NCBI GenBank assembly: GCA_016934955.1
Contig: JAFGRY010000042.1
Span: 1-64,000 of the forward strand
Source: a bacterium
GTDB lineage: Bacteria; Zhuqueibacterota; QNDG01; JAGLOF01
Reading direction: 5' to 3'
Length of the DNA stretch: 64,000 bases
Shown: in pieces, positions 56,089 through 64,000 of the stretch
Layout: each line of letters opens with the position of its first letter
Position numbering within the stretch: position 1 is the first letter of the stretch
Made by a program: the position numbers and the translations under genes
Notes under the pieces: model-generated
Database searches by the model: none
Told to the model about the DNA's origin: nothing
What the model saw: the letters and a program-made list of their open reading frames with translations, nothing else

Positions 56089-56895
56089 TCAGGGGAACAT
56101 AATGCGTAAATGTTCCATGGTTTTTCGGGATGCTGTTTCCGGATCGGGATTTGGGAGAATCTCCGCGGAAACATATCCCTCATATCCGTTACGGTACAGC
56201 GTATCCAGTACGGCCCTGAAGTCGATGTGGCCGGCGCCGGGATACCAGCGGTTTGAATCGGCCGCATGAAAATGGAACGTGTGCCCGGCGGCGTTTTCAA
56301 TAGACTGAAAAATGGATGGTTCCTCGATATTCATATGAAAAGTGTCGAGGAGCAGTCCGATCCGGGGAAGCCCGGTCTGTTTGATGAACGCCAGTGTCTC
56401 ACCCACCGTGCAGAGCAGGTCCGTTTCATAGCGGTTGATCGGCTCGATGGCCAGGCGGACATCCGGCCGGTGCTGCACACATTCGGCGAGACACTCGGCC
56501 GTATGCGCGAGCGCCGATTCCCGGGTTCCGCCCGGGGGTATCTTCCCCCGGACCAGCCCGACAATCACGACGGCGCCGAGATCGGCGGCCAGATCCATCT
56601 GCAGCCGCATGCGGTCCACGGCTTTTTTCCGGATCGCCCCCTCGGGATGGGTGAACGAGAGCCCCTCTTCTCCGTAGGCCTGGCCGGTTCCGATGGCCGG
56701 CACCTCCATCCCCGTCTCCTCGAGCAGGCGGTCGAGAAGATCCCGGTCGAGACTGCGGGGATCCCGGACGGCCAGCTCCACTCCGTCGTATCCGCGCGCA
56801 TGAATACCGCGGATATTCTCTTCGATGGCGCCCTTGTAGGCAAGAGCGCTGAAGGACGCCGGCTGAGTGGAAAGAACGATTGCCAGTTTCATCAA
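56089..56895 (-). CDS. iolO: 5-keto-L-gluconate epimerase-like TIM-barrel protein
   Basis: A 268-residue xylose-isomerase-like TIM barrel. From memory of Thermotoga maritima TM0416 (IolO) it shares several blocks: AIGTGQAYGEEGLSFTHP, VIVGLVRG, IEPINRYETD, DTFHMNIEEPS and HFHAADSNRWYPGAGH. These contain the expected metal ligands (Glu, Asp, His, Glu). In that pathway the enzyme converts 5-keto-L-gluconate to D-tagaturonate. The start is directly adjacent to the stop of the hydrolase gene. Confidence 0.88.
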   Translation of the reverse strand: MMKLAIVLSTQPASFSALAYKGAIEENIRGIHARGYDGVELAVRDPRSLDRDLLDRLLEETGMEVPAIGTGQAYGEEGLSFTHPEGAIRKKAVDRMRLQMDLAADLGAVVIVGLVRGKIPPGGTRESALAHTAECLAECVQHRPDVRLAIEPINRYETDLLCTVGETLAFIKQTGLPRIGLLLDTFHMNIEEPSIFQSIENAAGHTFHFHAADSNRWYPGAGHIDFRAVLDTLYRNGYEGYVSAEILPNPDPETASRKTMEHLRIMFP

Positions 56896-57990
56896 TTACA
56901 GCCCCATCTTCCTGATGGCATAGATGGGACGCCATCCTTTGGTAAACGGCTCTTTCAGATAGGGCTTCATCTCCTCTTCCGTACGCATGGTGGTCTTTTC
57001 CAGGGGCGGGAATTTCCCGGCGGGATAGGCTTCAAGTATCTCGTCATGCAGCAGCGTCAGATAGGACAGTATGGCCGCGATGGTCCGCTTCGCCTTTTTT
57101 GCCGTGGCGATGGTAGGCCGGCCGACCACTCCTTCGGGAATGGACCCTATCTCCATGGGTCCGTGCCCCTGACCTTCCGACCAGCGGCAGGGCCGTCCAA
57201 AGGGATCGACCGCCTTGTCCATGTGACCATCGGGGAGGAATCCCTTGACCTTGGTTTCCTCGGCCAGGGACATCTCCACGTATTCCGGCGCCAGCAGCAG
57301 CATCACCGAGGTTTCAGCCTCGTCGGCATGGAAGAAATCATCATCCCAGTCGCCGCCCCGGTCCTTGGTGCGGAAAAATTCCCGTACGGCCCGGTGCCAG
57401 TCGATGGTGCGGAAGATGCCCGGCAGGTTCCAGGTTTTCTGCAGTTCCTGAATGGCCGCTTCCAGCAGCCAGGAGTGGCCGTGATTGTTGATGAGGATGA
57501 TCTTCCGGAACCCGTCGTTCCAGAGCCCCACCATGACATCGATGAGCATGCGCTTCAGCACCTCGTCTTCCAGGTGGATGGTGCCCGGCATGCCGATATG
57601 GTGATGGGGATGTCCGCCGTAATTCAGGGGTGTCCAGACCAGGTTGACCGGCGTGCCTTTTTTGGCGGTGTACCGGCGCACCCCTTCCAGAATCTGGGTC
57701 ACCATGAAAGTGTCCAGCGCGGTTACAGTGTGACGGCCGTGCAGTTCCGTGCATCCGATGGGCACGAATACGATGTCGTTTTTCTTCCGGTTCTCCACTA
57801 CTTTCTGCCGGATGGTGGTCTGTACATAGGTGCCCGGCTTGCCCAGCTCCGACGGCGAGGGAATGCCGTACTCGGCAAGGATGGCATCGACCTCTTTTTC
57901 CGACGCCTCCCATATCCGCTTTTTCAAACGCCCCACCGAGGTAGCTTCGAACTGGATATCGGCCCGGTTGGATTCAAGCCATGTACTCAT
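56896..57990 (-). CDS. iolN: Creatininase-family hydrolase, 3-dehydro-scyllo-inosose hydrolase (IolN-like)
   Basis: A 364-residue creatininase-fold metalloenzyme. Metal ligands are visible: E82 and H84 in GCTELHGRH, D93 in TALDTF (11 residues after E82, as in creatininase), H127/H129 in GGHPHH and H170 in INNHGHS. In the Thermotoga pathway this protein opens the inositol ring of the diketo intermediate to give 5-keto-L-gluconate. The ATG at 57990 has an AAAGGAG site. Context between the IolM- and IolO-like genes supports the name. Confidence 0.88.
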   Translation of the reverse strand: MSTWLESNRADIQFEATSVGRLKKRIWEASEKEVDAILAEYGIPSPSELGKPGTYVQTTIRQKVVENRKKNDIVFVPIGCTELHGRHTVTALDTFMVTQILEGVRRYTAKKGTPVNLVWTPLNYGGHPHHHIGMPGTIHLEDEVLKRMLIDVMVGLWNDGFRKIILINNHGHSWLLEAAIQELQKTWNLPGIFRTIDWHRAVREFFRTKDRGGDWDDDFFHADEAETSVMLLLAPEYVEMSLAEETKVKGFLPDGHMDKAVDPFGRPCRWSEGQGHGPMEIGSIPEGVVGRPTIATAKKAKRTIAAILSYLTLLHDEILEAYPAGKFPPLEKTTMRTEEEMKPYLKEPFTKGWRPIYAIRKMGL

Positions 57991-58033
57991 TATGATACTC
58001 CTTTCTAATCGCACCGGTTCGTCCCGGTACTCG

Positions 58034-59215
58034 TTACGGTATGACAGTTATTTTCACTTCTTCCCGGTCGGTCTGCAACATGACCAGGTTCTCTTTGACC
58101 TCATCCAGGCCGATCTTCTTGGTGATGAGAGCTGATACATCCATGCCGGCGCTCATGGCGCTGATGACCCGGGGAAAGGTGCCGTGACCTGAATGTCCCT
58201 GGGCGCCGACCACCCGGGCGCGTCGCACCTGGAACACCTCTCCGTTGAGCGGAATGCGGTCATCGGCCCTGGCGACGATCACCACCGTGGCGTTGAGGGT
58301 CCGGCCCTCCCAGATCACTTTCTCCACATCGTTCCAGACGACGCTGGGCAGGCCCGTGGCTTCCAGGATGAGATCCGCGCCCATCCCTTTTGTGATCTCG
58401 AGCACCGCCTCCGCGGTTCTGGTGCTCGTGGGATCGAAGGTGTGGGTGGCGCCCATGTTCTCCGCCATCTTCCTTCGGGATGCCGATGGTTCCGAAAGGA
58501 TGACCGCCGTGGCCCCGGCCCGGCGCAGGATCGCGCAGGCGGCGATGCCCACGGGACCGCCGCCGAGAATCAGCACATTGTCCCCCGGACGAATCCCGCC
58601 GCCGCGCTCGATGACCGCATTATAGGCCACCGATGTCGGTTCGACCAGGCTGCCCAGTTCCCACATCTTCCCCTCTCCGTAGCGCTCTCGCAAATCCTCC
58701 AGGCTCCAGAGGTAGCGGGCATCCATTTTAATATATTTCGCATAGGCGCCGTCTACGGAAAATCCGATCTCCTGCAGATTTTCACAGTGGTTGGGAAACC
58801 CGTCGGCGCAGGGACGGCAGGCCGCGCACCAGACCATCTCTTCACTGCAGACCGGTTCGCCTTTCTCATAAGGTTTGCCGGTACGCTTGTTCAGGGCCGC
58901 GGACCCGGCTTCCACCACCGCTCCGGAAAATTCATGGCCCAGGGTACAGGGAAAAGCGGTAAGACCGGGATAGTAGATGTAGCCGTCGGTATCGGTCTGC
59001 AGCATGTGCACATCGCTGCCGCAGACACCGCAGGCCTTTACTTCGATCAGCACTTCGCTGGGACCGGGAACCGGCACCTCCTTTTCCACGATCTCGATAC
59101 GGGGATTCCGCCATACCTTGCTCCCCAGATAGGTGAGTTTCCCCTCGACATCCTTGGCCCCGAGGGTGAATTCCGGTCTTGGATCCCAATCGGCAAAATT
59201 ACATACAGTTTTCAT
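58034..59215 (-). CDS. iolM: scyllo-inosose 3-dehydrogenase-like zinc enzyme (IolM-like)
   Basis: A 393-residue medium-chain dehydrogenase, longer than ordinary polyol dehydrogenases. Catalytic zinc: C65 in CGVCGSD, H94-E95 in LGHEFSG. Structural zinc: C130, C133, C136, C144. NAD loop LGGGPVG. The length and N-terminal extension fit the Thermotoga IolM, which oxidises 2-keto-inositol to the diketone. The ATG at 59215 has an AAAGGA site. It lies between iolG- and iolN-like genes. Confidence 0.88.
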   Translation of the reverse strand: MKTVCNFADWDPRPEFTLGAKDVEGKLTYLGSKVWRNPRIEIVEKEVPVPGPSEVLIEVKACGVCGSDVHMLQTDTDGYIYYPGLTAFPCTLGHEFSGAVVEAGSAALNKRTGKPYEKGEPVCSEEMVWCAACRPCADGFPNHCENLQEIGFSVDGAYAKYIKMDARYLWSLEDLRERYGEGKMWELGSLVEPTSVAYNAVIERGGGIRPGDNVLILGGGPVGIAACAILRRAGATAVILSEPSASRRKMAENMGATHTFDPTSTRTAEAVLEITKGMGADLILEATGLPSVVWNDVEKVIWEGRTLNATVVIVARADDRIPLNGEVFQVRRARVVGAQGHSGHGTFPRVISAMSAGMDVSALITKKIGLDEVKENLVMLQTDREEVKITVIP

Positions 59216-59268
59216 GCCCACTTCCTTTCGCTATACTATTCCGCGGGGAGCTGAATCCCGCGGTACGA

Positions 59269-60279
59269 TTAATAATCCGCCACCAGTACGATGCTGTTCC
59301 GGTGCAGAGAATCGGTGGCCGCGGCCGCAATCTGCAGGCCGGCGATCCCGTCATCTATGGTGATCATGGGTTCCTTGTCGTGAATCAGGTTCTCGAGAAA
59401 GTCATTCAGCTGATTAACGTAGGCATCACCGAACCGTTCGGGAAAATAGGGAACGACATCATGGGTAACGCCGGCCTTGGTCATGATATTGATGGCGGTA
59501 TCTCTGAGATATCCTGCCTGCACGGTACCCTCGGTACCCAGCACCTCCGCGCGGATATCATACCCGTAGACCCCGTTCCGGCTGATATCGATTTCTCCCA
59601 GTCTCCCGTTCTCGAAGGTCATTACCATGATCACGTTGTCGGTATCATGGACCTCCGCGATCTCCGGGTACGCCAGAATGCCGCCCACGGCGTAGACGCT
59701 CCTGACCTCCCCCATGTACCAGCGTGCGATGTCTATATCGTGAATGGCCATATCGAGAATCTGGCCGCCGCTGTTCTCCGGGGTCAGGTATTCCAGGCTC
59801 GGCCGGTAGGGATCCCGGGATGAGCCCCGGAAGACACAGGGGGTGCCGATGGTGCCCGCATCGATTTCCCGTTTTGCCGCGGCAAAGGCCTTGTCGAAGC
59901 GGCGCATATATCCCTGCTGATAAAATATGCCGGTTTTCTCAATAACGGACTTCATCTCCCGGGCATCAGCCAGATCGAGGGTCATGGGTTTTTCACAGAA
60001 GACCGGTTTTCCTTTTTCGGCCGCGTCTACGACGATTTCCCGGTGATTTACCGTTGTTGCGGTGACAATCACCGCATCGAGACTCAGGTCATCGTTGAGG
60101 TCTTGATGCCCCGTGTACCAGTTAGGCACATCGAATTTCTCCGCGCAGGTTTTCGCCCGTTCCGGGATCAGGTCAGCCACAGCCGCAAGATTGGCCCCCG
60201 GCACCCGTGTGCTGAGGAATTCCGCGTACATCGAACCCAGACGGCCGGTTCCGATGAGCCCCACATTGATTTTTTTCAT
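59269..60279 (-). CDS. iolG: myo-Inositol 2-dehydrogenase-like Gfo/Idh/MocA enzyme
   Basis: A 336-residue NAD-dependent dehydrogenase. Rossmann motif GTGRLG (10-15), EKP with catalytic K97, and the Asp-His pair D176/H180 in LDMAIHDIDIARW match inositol dehydrogenases. The product would be 2-keto-myo-inositol (scyllo-inosose). It is the first pathway enzyme after the regulator and HAD genes, with an AAAAGGA site. Confidence 0.9.
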   Translation of the reverse strand: MKKINVGLIGTGRLGSMYAEFLSTRVPGANLAAVADLIPERAKTCAEKFDVPNWYTGHQDLNDDLSLDAVIVTATTVNHREIVVDAAEKGKPVFCEKPMTLDLADAREMKSVIEKTGIFYQQGYMRRFDKAFAAAKREIDAGTIGTPCVFRGSSRDPYRPSLEYLTPENSGGQILDMAIHDIDIARWYMGEVRSVYAVGGILAYPEIAEVHDTDNVIMVMTFENGRLGEIDISRNGVYGYDIRAEVLGTEGTVQAGYLRDTAINIMTKAGVTHDVVPYFPERFGDAYVNQLNDFLENLIHDKEPMITIDDGIAGLQIAAAATDSLHRNSIVLVADY

Positions 60280-60324
60280 GCATGCATCCTTTTCATTAGA
60301 ACCATATACACCGGAAGGCCGCTG

Positions 60325-60999
60325 TTACCAGCCCATCCGCTCAAAAAGAGACTCGAGATACCCCGCCCCGCCGGAATTGGCCTGGGGAAAGAAAATACCG
60401 GTCCATCCGTACGCCCGGCAGCGTACGATATTTTCAAACCGGTCATCGATGAACACCGTGCCGCCGTCCAGTCTTCCCAGCGCACCCGTGACGGCCCTGA
60501 ACATTTCAAACCCCGGGCTGTCCTTGACCGCACCCACCCGGCTGGAGGAGATGACCCTCTCCTCCGGGAAAAAGCGGTGAAGTCCGGCTTTCTGCATCTG
60601 TTTGCGAATCCAGAATTCATTGTTGTTGGAACAGATAGCCATGGGAATGCCCCGTTCCGCGACGGACTCAAGCAGGGCGGTCATTCCCGCCACCGGGCAT
60701 ATAAAATCATCGGTCATGGCAATGAGCTCATCGATTGAGAGGGACACCGGAAAACGGGAGCGGAACCGTTCCCAGTACTGCCGTTCCAGCGCTTCGGGTG
60801 TGTCCGTTTCGCTGCAGGGCCGAAGCTCGAATGCCCGCCAGAGAGCCGGGGCGAAGTCAGCCACTTCCTTCATATCGAGTCCGCAGACCGCCGCCACGCT
60901 CTTTTCCGGATCCAGCAGCAGGTGCTCCCAGACGTCCCGGACAAGCACACCGCCGATATCGAATACAACCGCCCCTATCGATGTCGTGTGAGGGTTCAT
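60325..60999 (-). CDS. HAD-family phosphatase (YihX-like)
   Basis: A 224-residue HAD hydrolase. Motif I is VVFDIGGVLV (D-x-G type as in YihX), motif II reads AICSNNNEF, Lys region VGAVKDSPG, and motif IV FIDDRFENI. It probably hydrolyses a small phosphate ester in the cytoplasm. In this operon, an inositol or sugar-acid monophosphate imported by the OPA antiporters is a reasonable substrate (inferred). The AAGGAG site lies inside the end of the lacI gene, so the two are coupled. Confidence 0.85.
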   Translation of the reverse strand: MNPHTTSIGAVVFDIGGVLVRDVWEHLLLDPEKSVAAVCGLDMKEVADFAPALWRAFELRPCSETDTPEALERQYWERFRSRFPVSLSIDELIAMTDDFICPVAGMTALLESVAERGIPMAICSNNNEFWIRKQMQKAGLHRFFPEERVISSSRVGAVKDSPGFEMFRAVTGALGRLDGGTVFIDDRFENIVRCRAYGWTGIFFPQANSGGAGYLESLFERMGW

Positions 61000-61001
61000 C
61001 A

Positions 61002-62003
61002 TCACTCCTTCAGGTGGGCTTCAAGAACGATCTGATGGGGCGCCCTTTGGGGATTATTGATCGTATCGATAAGCACCTCAACCACTTTATCTCCCATGGT
61101 CTCCACCGGAAGCACCATGTGAGAGAGAGATTTTGAGGAAAACGGGTTCACTTCACCGTCACCGATAAAGGTCAGATCGATGTCTTCTGGTATTCTGACA
61201 CCGACTTCCGCGGCTGCCTTGTACACTCCCAGGGCCACGGAAAAACCGGCGGTGAAAATGATCTCCGGCAGCCGCCCGGACCGGTAGATCCGCATAAATC
61301 CTTCGTACCCGTGAGACTTGCTGAATCCGCCCTCGATAAGCCATTCAGGTTCGATGGCGAGCCCATGATCATGCATGGCGTCTCTGAACCCCTGCAGCCG
61401 GTCCCGGCCCACGGGATTGGTTGCATAACAGGCGAGATTGGCGATGTGTGAATACCCTTTCTCGATGGCGTGCTCGACGGTGCGGTACGCGGCCATGCGG
61501 TCATCGACCCGTACGCAGCTGACACCGGAAATATCGAGGATACGGTCGAACATCACCATCGGAATGCCCATGCGCGTCACCTTTTCGAACGCCGAGGGAG
61601 CGCTGGTGTTTTCAGTCACCGATACCAGCAGCCCGTCAACACGCATGGCCATCAGTGATTCGATGTGCTGCGCTTCCCGTTTCGGATCTTCATAGGAGAC
61701 CGCCAGCAGGACTTCATATCCGTTCCGGTACATGGCGTCATAAATCGCCTTGATAATAGTGGGATAGAAATAATCGGTGATTTTGGGGACCACCAGCCCG
61801 ATAATGTGCGACCGTCTGGACGAGAGGGAGCGGGCCATCATGTTGGGCGAATAACCGCGCTCTTCAGCGAGATCCCTGACCCGCTTTTTGGTCGCGGACG
61901 AAATATCCGGATGATCCCGCAGAGCCTTGGAAACGGTGACTCTGGATACACCAAGCTCGACGGCCAGATCATTCAGCGTTATCTGAGAGGGTTTCTTCAT
62001 CAT
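61002..62003 (-). CDS. LacI-family transcriptional repressor
   Basis: A 333-residue regulator. The N-terminal helix-turn-helix ITLNDLAVELGVSRVTVSKAL (segment, about 8-28) and hinge ARSLSSRRSHIIGLVVP lead to a periplasmic-binding-like sensor domain with VDGLLVS and VRVDDR. The start at 62003 (AGGGG site) fits normal length; a longer frame would begin inside the -10 element. It probably represses its own operon and responds to inositol or an intermediate. Confidence 0.92.
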   Translation of the reverse strand: MMKKPSQITLNDLAVELGVSRVTVSKALRDHPDISSATKKRVRDLAEERGYSPNMMARSLSSRRSHIIGLVVPKITDYFYPTIIKAIYDAMYRNGYEVLLAVSYEDPKREAQHIESLMAMRVDGLLVSVTENTSAPSAFEKVTRMGIPMVMFDRILDISGVSCVRVDDRMAAYRTVEHAIEKGYSHIANLACYATNPVGRDRLQGFRDAMHDHGLAIEPEWLIEGGFSKSHGYEGFMRIYRSGRLPEIIFTAGFSVALGVYKAAAEVGVRIPEDIDLTFIGDGEVNPFSSKSLSHMVLPVETMGDKVVEVLIDTINNPQRAPHQIVLEAHLKE

Positions 62004-62063
62004 ATACGCCCCTGTCAACGGTCTGATCTGCCTGATGAGGTGATAATTAAACGATGACTTAAT

Positions 62064-62084
62064 CGGTAACTTTAACGGTAACTT
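62064..62084. promoter_or_regulatory. Direct repeat at the lacI transcription start (candidate operator)
   Basis: CGGTAACTT occurs twice (62064-62072 and 62076-62084), 12 bases apart, across the expected +1 and just below the -10. Such a position would let a bound repressor block initiation. Confidence 0.5.
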
Positions 62085-62085
62085 C

Positions 62086-62114
62086 ATGATAAAAAAACAT
62101 TCCTACATTGTCAA
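62086..62114 (-). promoter_or_regulatory. Sigma-70-type promoter of the inositol operon
   Basis: On the minus strand a perfect -35 TTGACA and -10 TATCAT are separated by exactly 17 bases. The start point is expected near 62079, giving a leader of about 76 bases before the lacI ATG. Confidence 0.8.
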
Positions 62115-62190
62115 GGACATTTTTACGATATCAGGAAAAATTTTGTAATTACGCAAGCGATCCGCTATACGCTGTTCCAGCGATCGCGCG

Positions 62191-63408
62191 TTATGCGAAT
62201 GTTCCCTCCCGGTACCGCCGTATCAGTCCGGGGACGATCTCAAAAAGATCGCCCACCAGACCGATATCGGCGGTCCCGAAGATGGGAGCAGAAGGATTCT
62301 TGTCAATGGCGATTACGGTTTCCGCGGAGGACATGCCGACAACATGCTGAACAGCGCCGGAAATGCCGACCGCCACATAGAGTTTCGGGGCCACGGTCTT
62401 CCCGGTCTGCCCTATCTGCCGGTCCGCGGATATCCAGCCGGCATCAACGGCGGCCCGGGAAGCGGCGACGGTACCGCCCAGAACCTCGGCCAGATCGGCG
62501 AGCATGCGAAAGGAGTCAGGACCGCCCAGGCCCCTTCCTCCGGCAATGATGACATCCGAGGCGTTGAGATTGAGACCCCCTTCCTGCCGCCTGAGCACCG
62601 AATCGATCACCAGTCGGCTCGCCAGGTCTTCCCGGCCCGGTTCAAAGCGGACAATTTCCCCGCCGGCGCGCCCGGGATCGATCGGCGCCGCTTCCATAAC
62701 CCGGGGACGAACGGTGGCCATCTGGGGGCGATGTCCGGCACAGACAATACGCGCCATGATATTGCCGCCGAAGGCCGGCCGGGTCTGCAGCAGGTTGCCT
62801 GTTTCGGGATCTATCTCCAGACCGGTACAATCGGCGGTCAGTCCGGTTCCCAGCATGGTCGCGGCCCGGGGAATGAGGGCCCGCCCCACTGTCGTCGCCC
62901 CGGCCAGCACGATTTCCGGACGGTATGTTCGCACCAGCCGTACGAGAATACGGGCAAACGGCTCATCGCGGTAGAGACTCAGCTCCGGATGACCGGCCAG
63001 GATCACCCGGTCGGCGCCATGCAGAAAAAGCGGAGAGAGCCGTGACTCATCCATGTCCGCAAGGACAACCGCGGTGAGAACGGCGCCGCGGGAACGCGCC
63101 AGTCGCGCGCCGGCTCCCAGCAGCTCAAACACCACCGGGTGAAATGCGTCATCGACGGTTTCGGCGTACACCCAGACACCGGACCAGTCACCGGGATTCA
63201 CCGCCATCCGTGACGTCCGGATCAGCTCAATCGCCCCGGCCGGACATTGTTTCACGCAGGCGCCGCAGAGTGTGCAGACGGATTGGTCCACCGACGCGGT
63301 CCCGCCGCGCATTGACAGCGCCCCGAAGGGACAGGCCGGCAGACAGAGCTCACAGCCGGCACAGCGTTCCTCATGGATGATCAGACCGCTCGTGTTTCTG
63401 TCAGGCAT
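62191..63408 (-). CDS. etfA: Electron-transfer flavoprotein alpha subunit with double [4Fe-4S] module
   Basis: A 405-residue protein. Residues 15-65 carry two CxxCxxCxxxCP clusters (CAGCELCLPACP and CTLCGACVKQCP). The ETF alpha N-terminal domain follows, then the FAD-binding C-terminal domain (AGGRGLGGPDSFRML, GQTGKTVAPKLYVAVGISG, IAIDKNPSAPIF). Such ferredoxin-fused alpha subunits occur in bifurcating or anaerobic ETFs. It overlaps etfB by 8 bp, with a GGGAGG site. Confidence 0.93.
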   Translation of the reverse strand: MPDRNTSGLIIHEERCAGCELCLPACPFGALSMRGGTASVDQSVCTLCGACVKQCPAGAIELIRTSRMAVNPGDWSGVWVYAETVDDAFHPVVFELLGAGARLARSRGAVLTAVVLADMDESRLSPLFLHGADRVILAGHPELSLYRDEPFARILVRLVRTYRPEIVLAGATTVGRALIPRAATMLGTGLTADCTGLEIDPETGNLLQTRPAFGGNIMARIVCAGHRPQMATVRPRVMEAAPIDPGRAGGEIVRFEPGREDLASRLVIDSVLRRQEGGLNLNASDVIIAGGRGLGGPDSFRMLADLAEVLGGTVAASRAAVDAGWISADRQIGQTGKTVAPKLYVAVGISGAVQHVVGMSSAETVIAIDKNPSAPIFGTADIGLVGDLFEIVPGLIRRYREGTFA

Positions 63409-64000
63409 TGTCGTTCCCTCCCGGCGGCAGTGACACTGCTTGTACCCCGGCGATAAACGCGTCCGTAAGCAATCGGAGATCACCCCGTACGATCCGGCCG
63501 CCCTCCCGCTTCGGGGGCGCGAAGATGCCGTCCACCCAGGTGGGTGACCCGGTGAGTCCGCAGCGGCCGGGATCGGCCCCGATATCCCCCGCACCCCACA
63601 CGGTGACTCCGCTGTTTCGCGCGAACAGCTGCCGCCCGAGAGAAGGAAAGCGGGGAGCGTGTATATCCTTGACGACCGTCACCACACAGGGAAGAGACGA
63701 GGTCACGATGTCGGACCCCGATTCCGCGGACCGTTCCACGGTAATGGACCCGTTTCCCGACGAAACGATCCGTTTGGCGAAACAGATCTGCGGCCAGTCG
63801 AGCTGGGCCGCGATCCCGGGACCGACCTGGGCGGTATCGCCGTCAACCGCCTGTTTGCCGCAGAACACAAGGTCAACCTGCGAAAGCGCCCGCAGGCCCA
63901 TGGCCAGCGCGTAGGATGTTGCCAGAGTATCGGCTCCGGCAAAGGCCCGGTCGCTGAGAAGCACGCCCCTGTCGGCCCCCAGGGCCATGGCGGTACGGAG
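63401..64000 (-). CDS. etfB: Electron-transfer flavoprotein beta subunit (partial, N-terminus beyond window)
   Basis: 200 codons, open at the right edge: the frame reads LRTAMALGADRGVLL, so the N-terminal 60 or so residues are missing. Family blocks ATSYALAMGLRAL, DLVFCGKQAVDGDTAQVGP and LPCVVTVVKDI are present. It forms the heterodimer with the alpha subunit encoded next. Confidence 0.93.
   Translation of the reverse strand, partial: LRTAMALGADRGVLLSDRAFAGADTLATSYALAMGLRALSQVDLVFCGKQAVDGDTAQVGPGIAAQLDWPQICFAKRIVSSGNGSITVERSAESGSDIVTSSLPCVVTVVKDIHAPRFPSLGRQLFARNSGVTVWGAGDIGADPGRCGLTGSPTWVDGIFAPPKREGGRIVRGDLRLLTDAFIAGVQAVSLPPGGNDNA

Noticed and set aside
54326-56269. Long plus-strand open frame (647 codons) opposite the antiporter and dehydrogenase genes
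   Set aside because: Composition is His/Gly/Arg-rich with no domain, and it lies antisense to two well-supported genes; it reflects GC-biased codon use.
56266-58008. Plus-strand open frame of 580 codons opposite iolO and iolN
   Set aside because: Shadow of the minus-strand frames; lacks a ribosome site and any motif.
61002-62087. Longer N-terminus for the LacI regulator (start at 62087)
   Set aside because: It would begin inside the -10 element of the promoter and add 28 residues unlike any LacI protein; the start at 62003 gives normal length and has a ribosome site.
1-64000. CRISPR arrays, insertion sequences, integrases, phage genes
   Set aside because: Looked for regular repeats, transposase or integrase motifs and terminal inverted repeats; none seen.

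Overview
Every gene I can support in this window is encoded on the minus strand, so the region reads right to left. The content points to a Gram-negative relative of the FCB superphylum: a C25 (PorU-type) sortase next to a PorV-type barrel, C-terminal FlgD/sorting-type domains, two TonB-dependent receptors with carboxypeptidase-regulatory domains, FtsH, TilS and CdaA. The gene mixture does not look like a classical Bacteroidota genome; I cannot name the phylum.

Right to left. 62191-64000: an electron-transfer flavoprotein pair, the alpha subunit carrying a double [4Fe-4S] module. 51344-62114: a ten-gene operon led by a LacI-type repressor behind a near-consensus promoter. It carries the Thermotoga-type inositol ring-cleavage pathway (IolG, IolM, IolN and IolO homologues), an extra polyol dehydrogenase, two tandem organophosphate:phosphate-type antiporters, a HAD phosphatase and a PfkB kinase. 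44133-51017: a TonB-dependent receptor, a beta-propeller phytase, a FAD-linked oxidase and a secreted purple-acid-type phosphatase, closed by a strong intrinsic terminator. Together these 18 kb read as a phytate / inositol-phosphate utilisation locus: outer-membrane capture, periplasmic dephosphorylation, antiport of inositol phosphates, cytoplasmic dephosphorylation and inositol oxidation.

35803-43892: a glycogen/alpha-glucan cluster (large GH13 protein, GlgX, GlgA, stand-alone glycogen-binding domain). 33677-35690: a patch with a membrane methyltransferase, a small zinc-ribbon membrane protein, an NTF2-like fragment and a clearly broken aldo/keto reductase. 24568-33447: ornithine carbamoyltransferase, a secreted protein with a sorting-type tail, a lipoprotein, a TonB receptor and a TldD/TldE pair in which TldD has a Tat-type lipoprotein signal. 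24360-24475: a CAT-anticodon tRNA with its own promoter and terminator. 3665-24285: tilS, ftsH, a TPR membrane protein, folP, cdaA, the porU/porV pair, surface and polysaccharide genes (FN3 lipoprotein, SLBB protein, RmlA-type nucleotidyltransferase), a barrel protein with a coiled-coil tail, a 1217-residue TPR protein and a membrane-bound reductive-dehalogenase-like Fe-S protein. 1-3505: an NtrC-type sigma-54 activator, an intergenic region with a sigma-54-type promoter and a dyad, two degenerate receiver proteins, and a truncated surface protein with an SdrD B-like domain.
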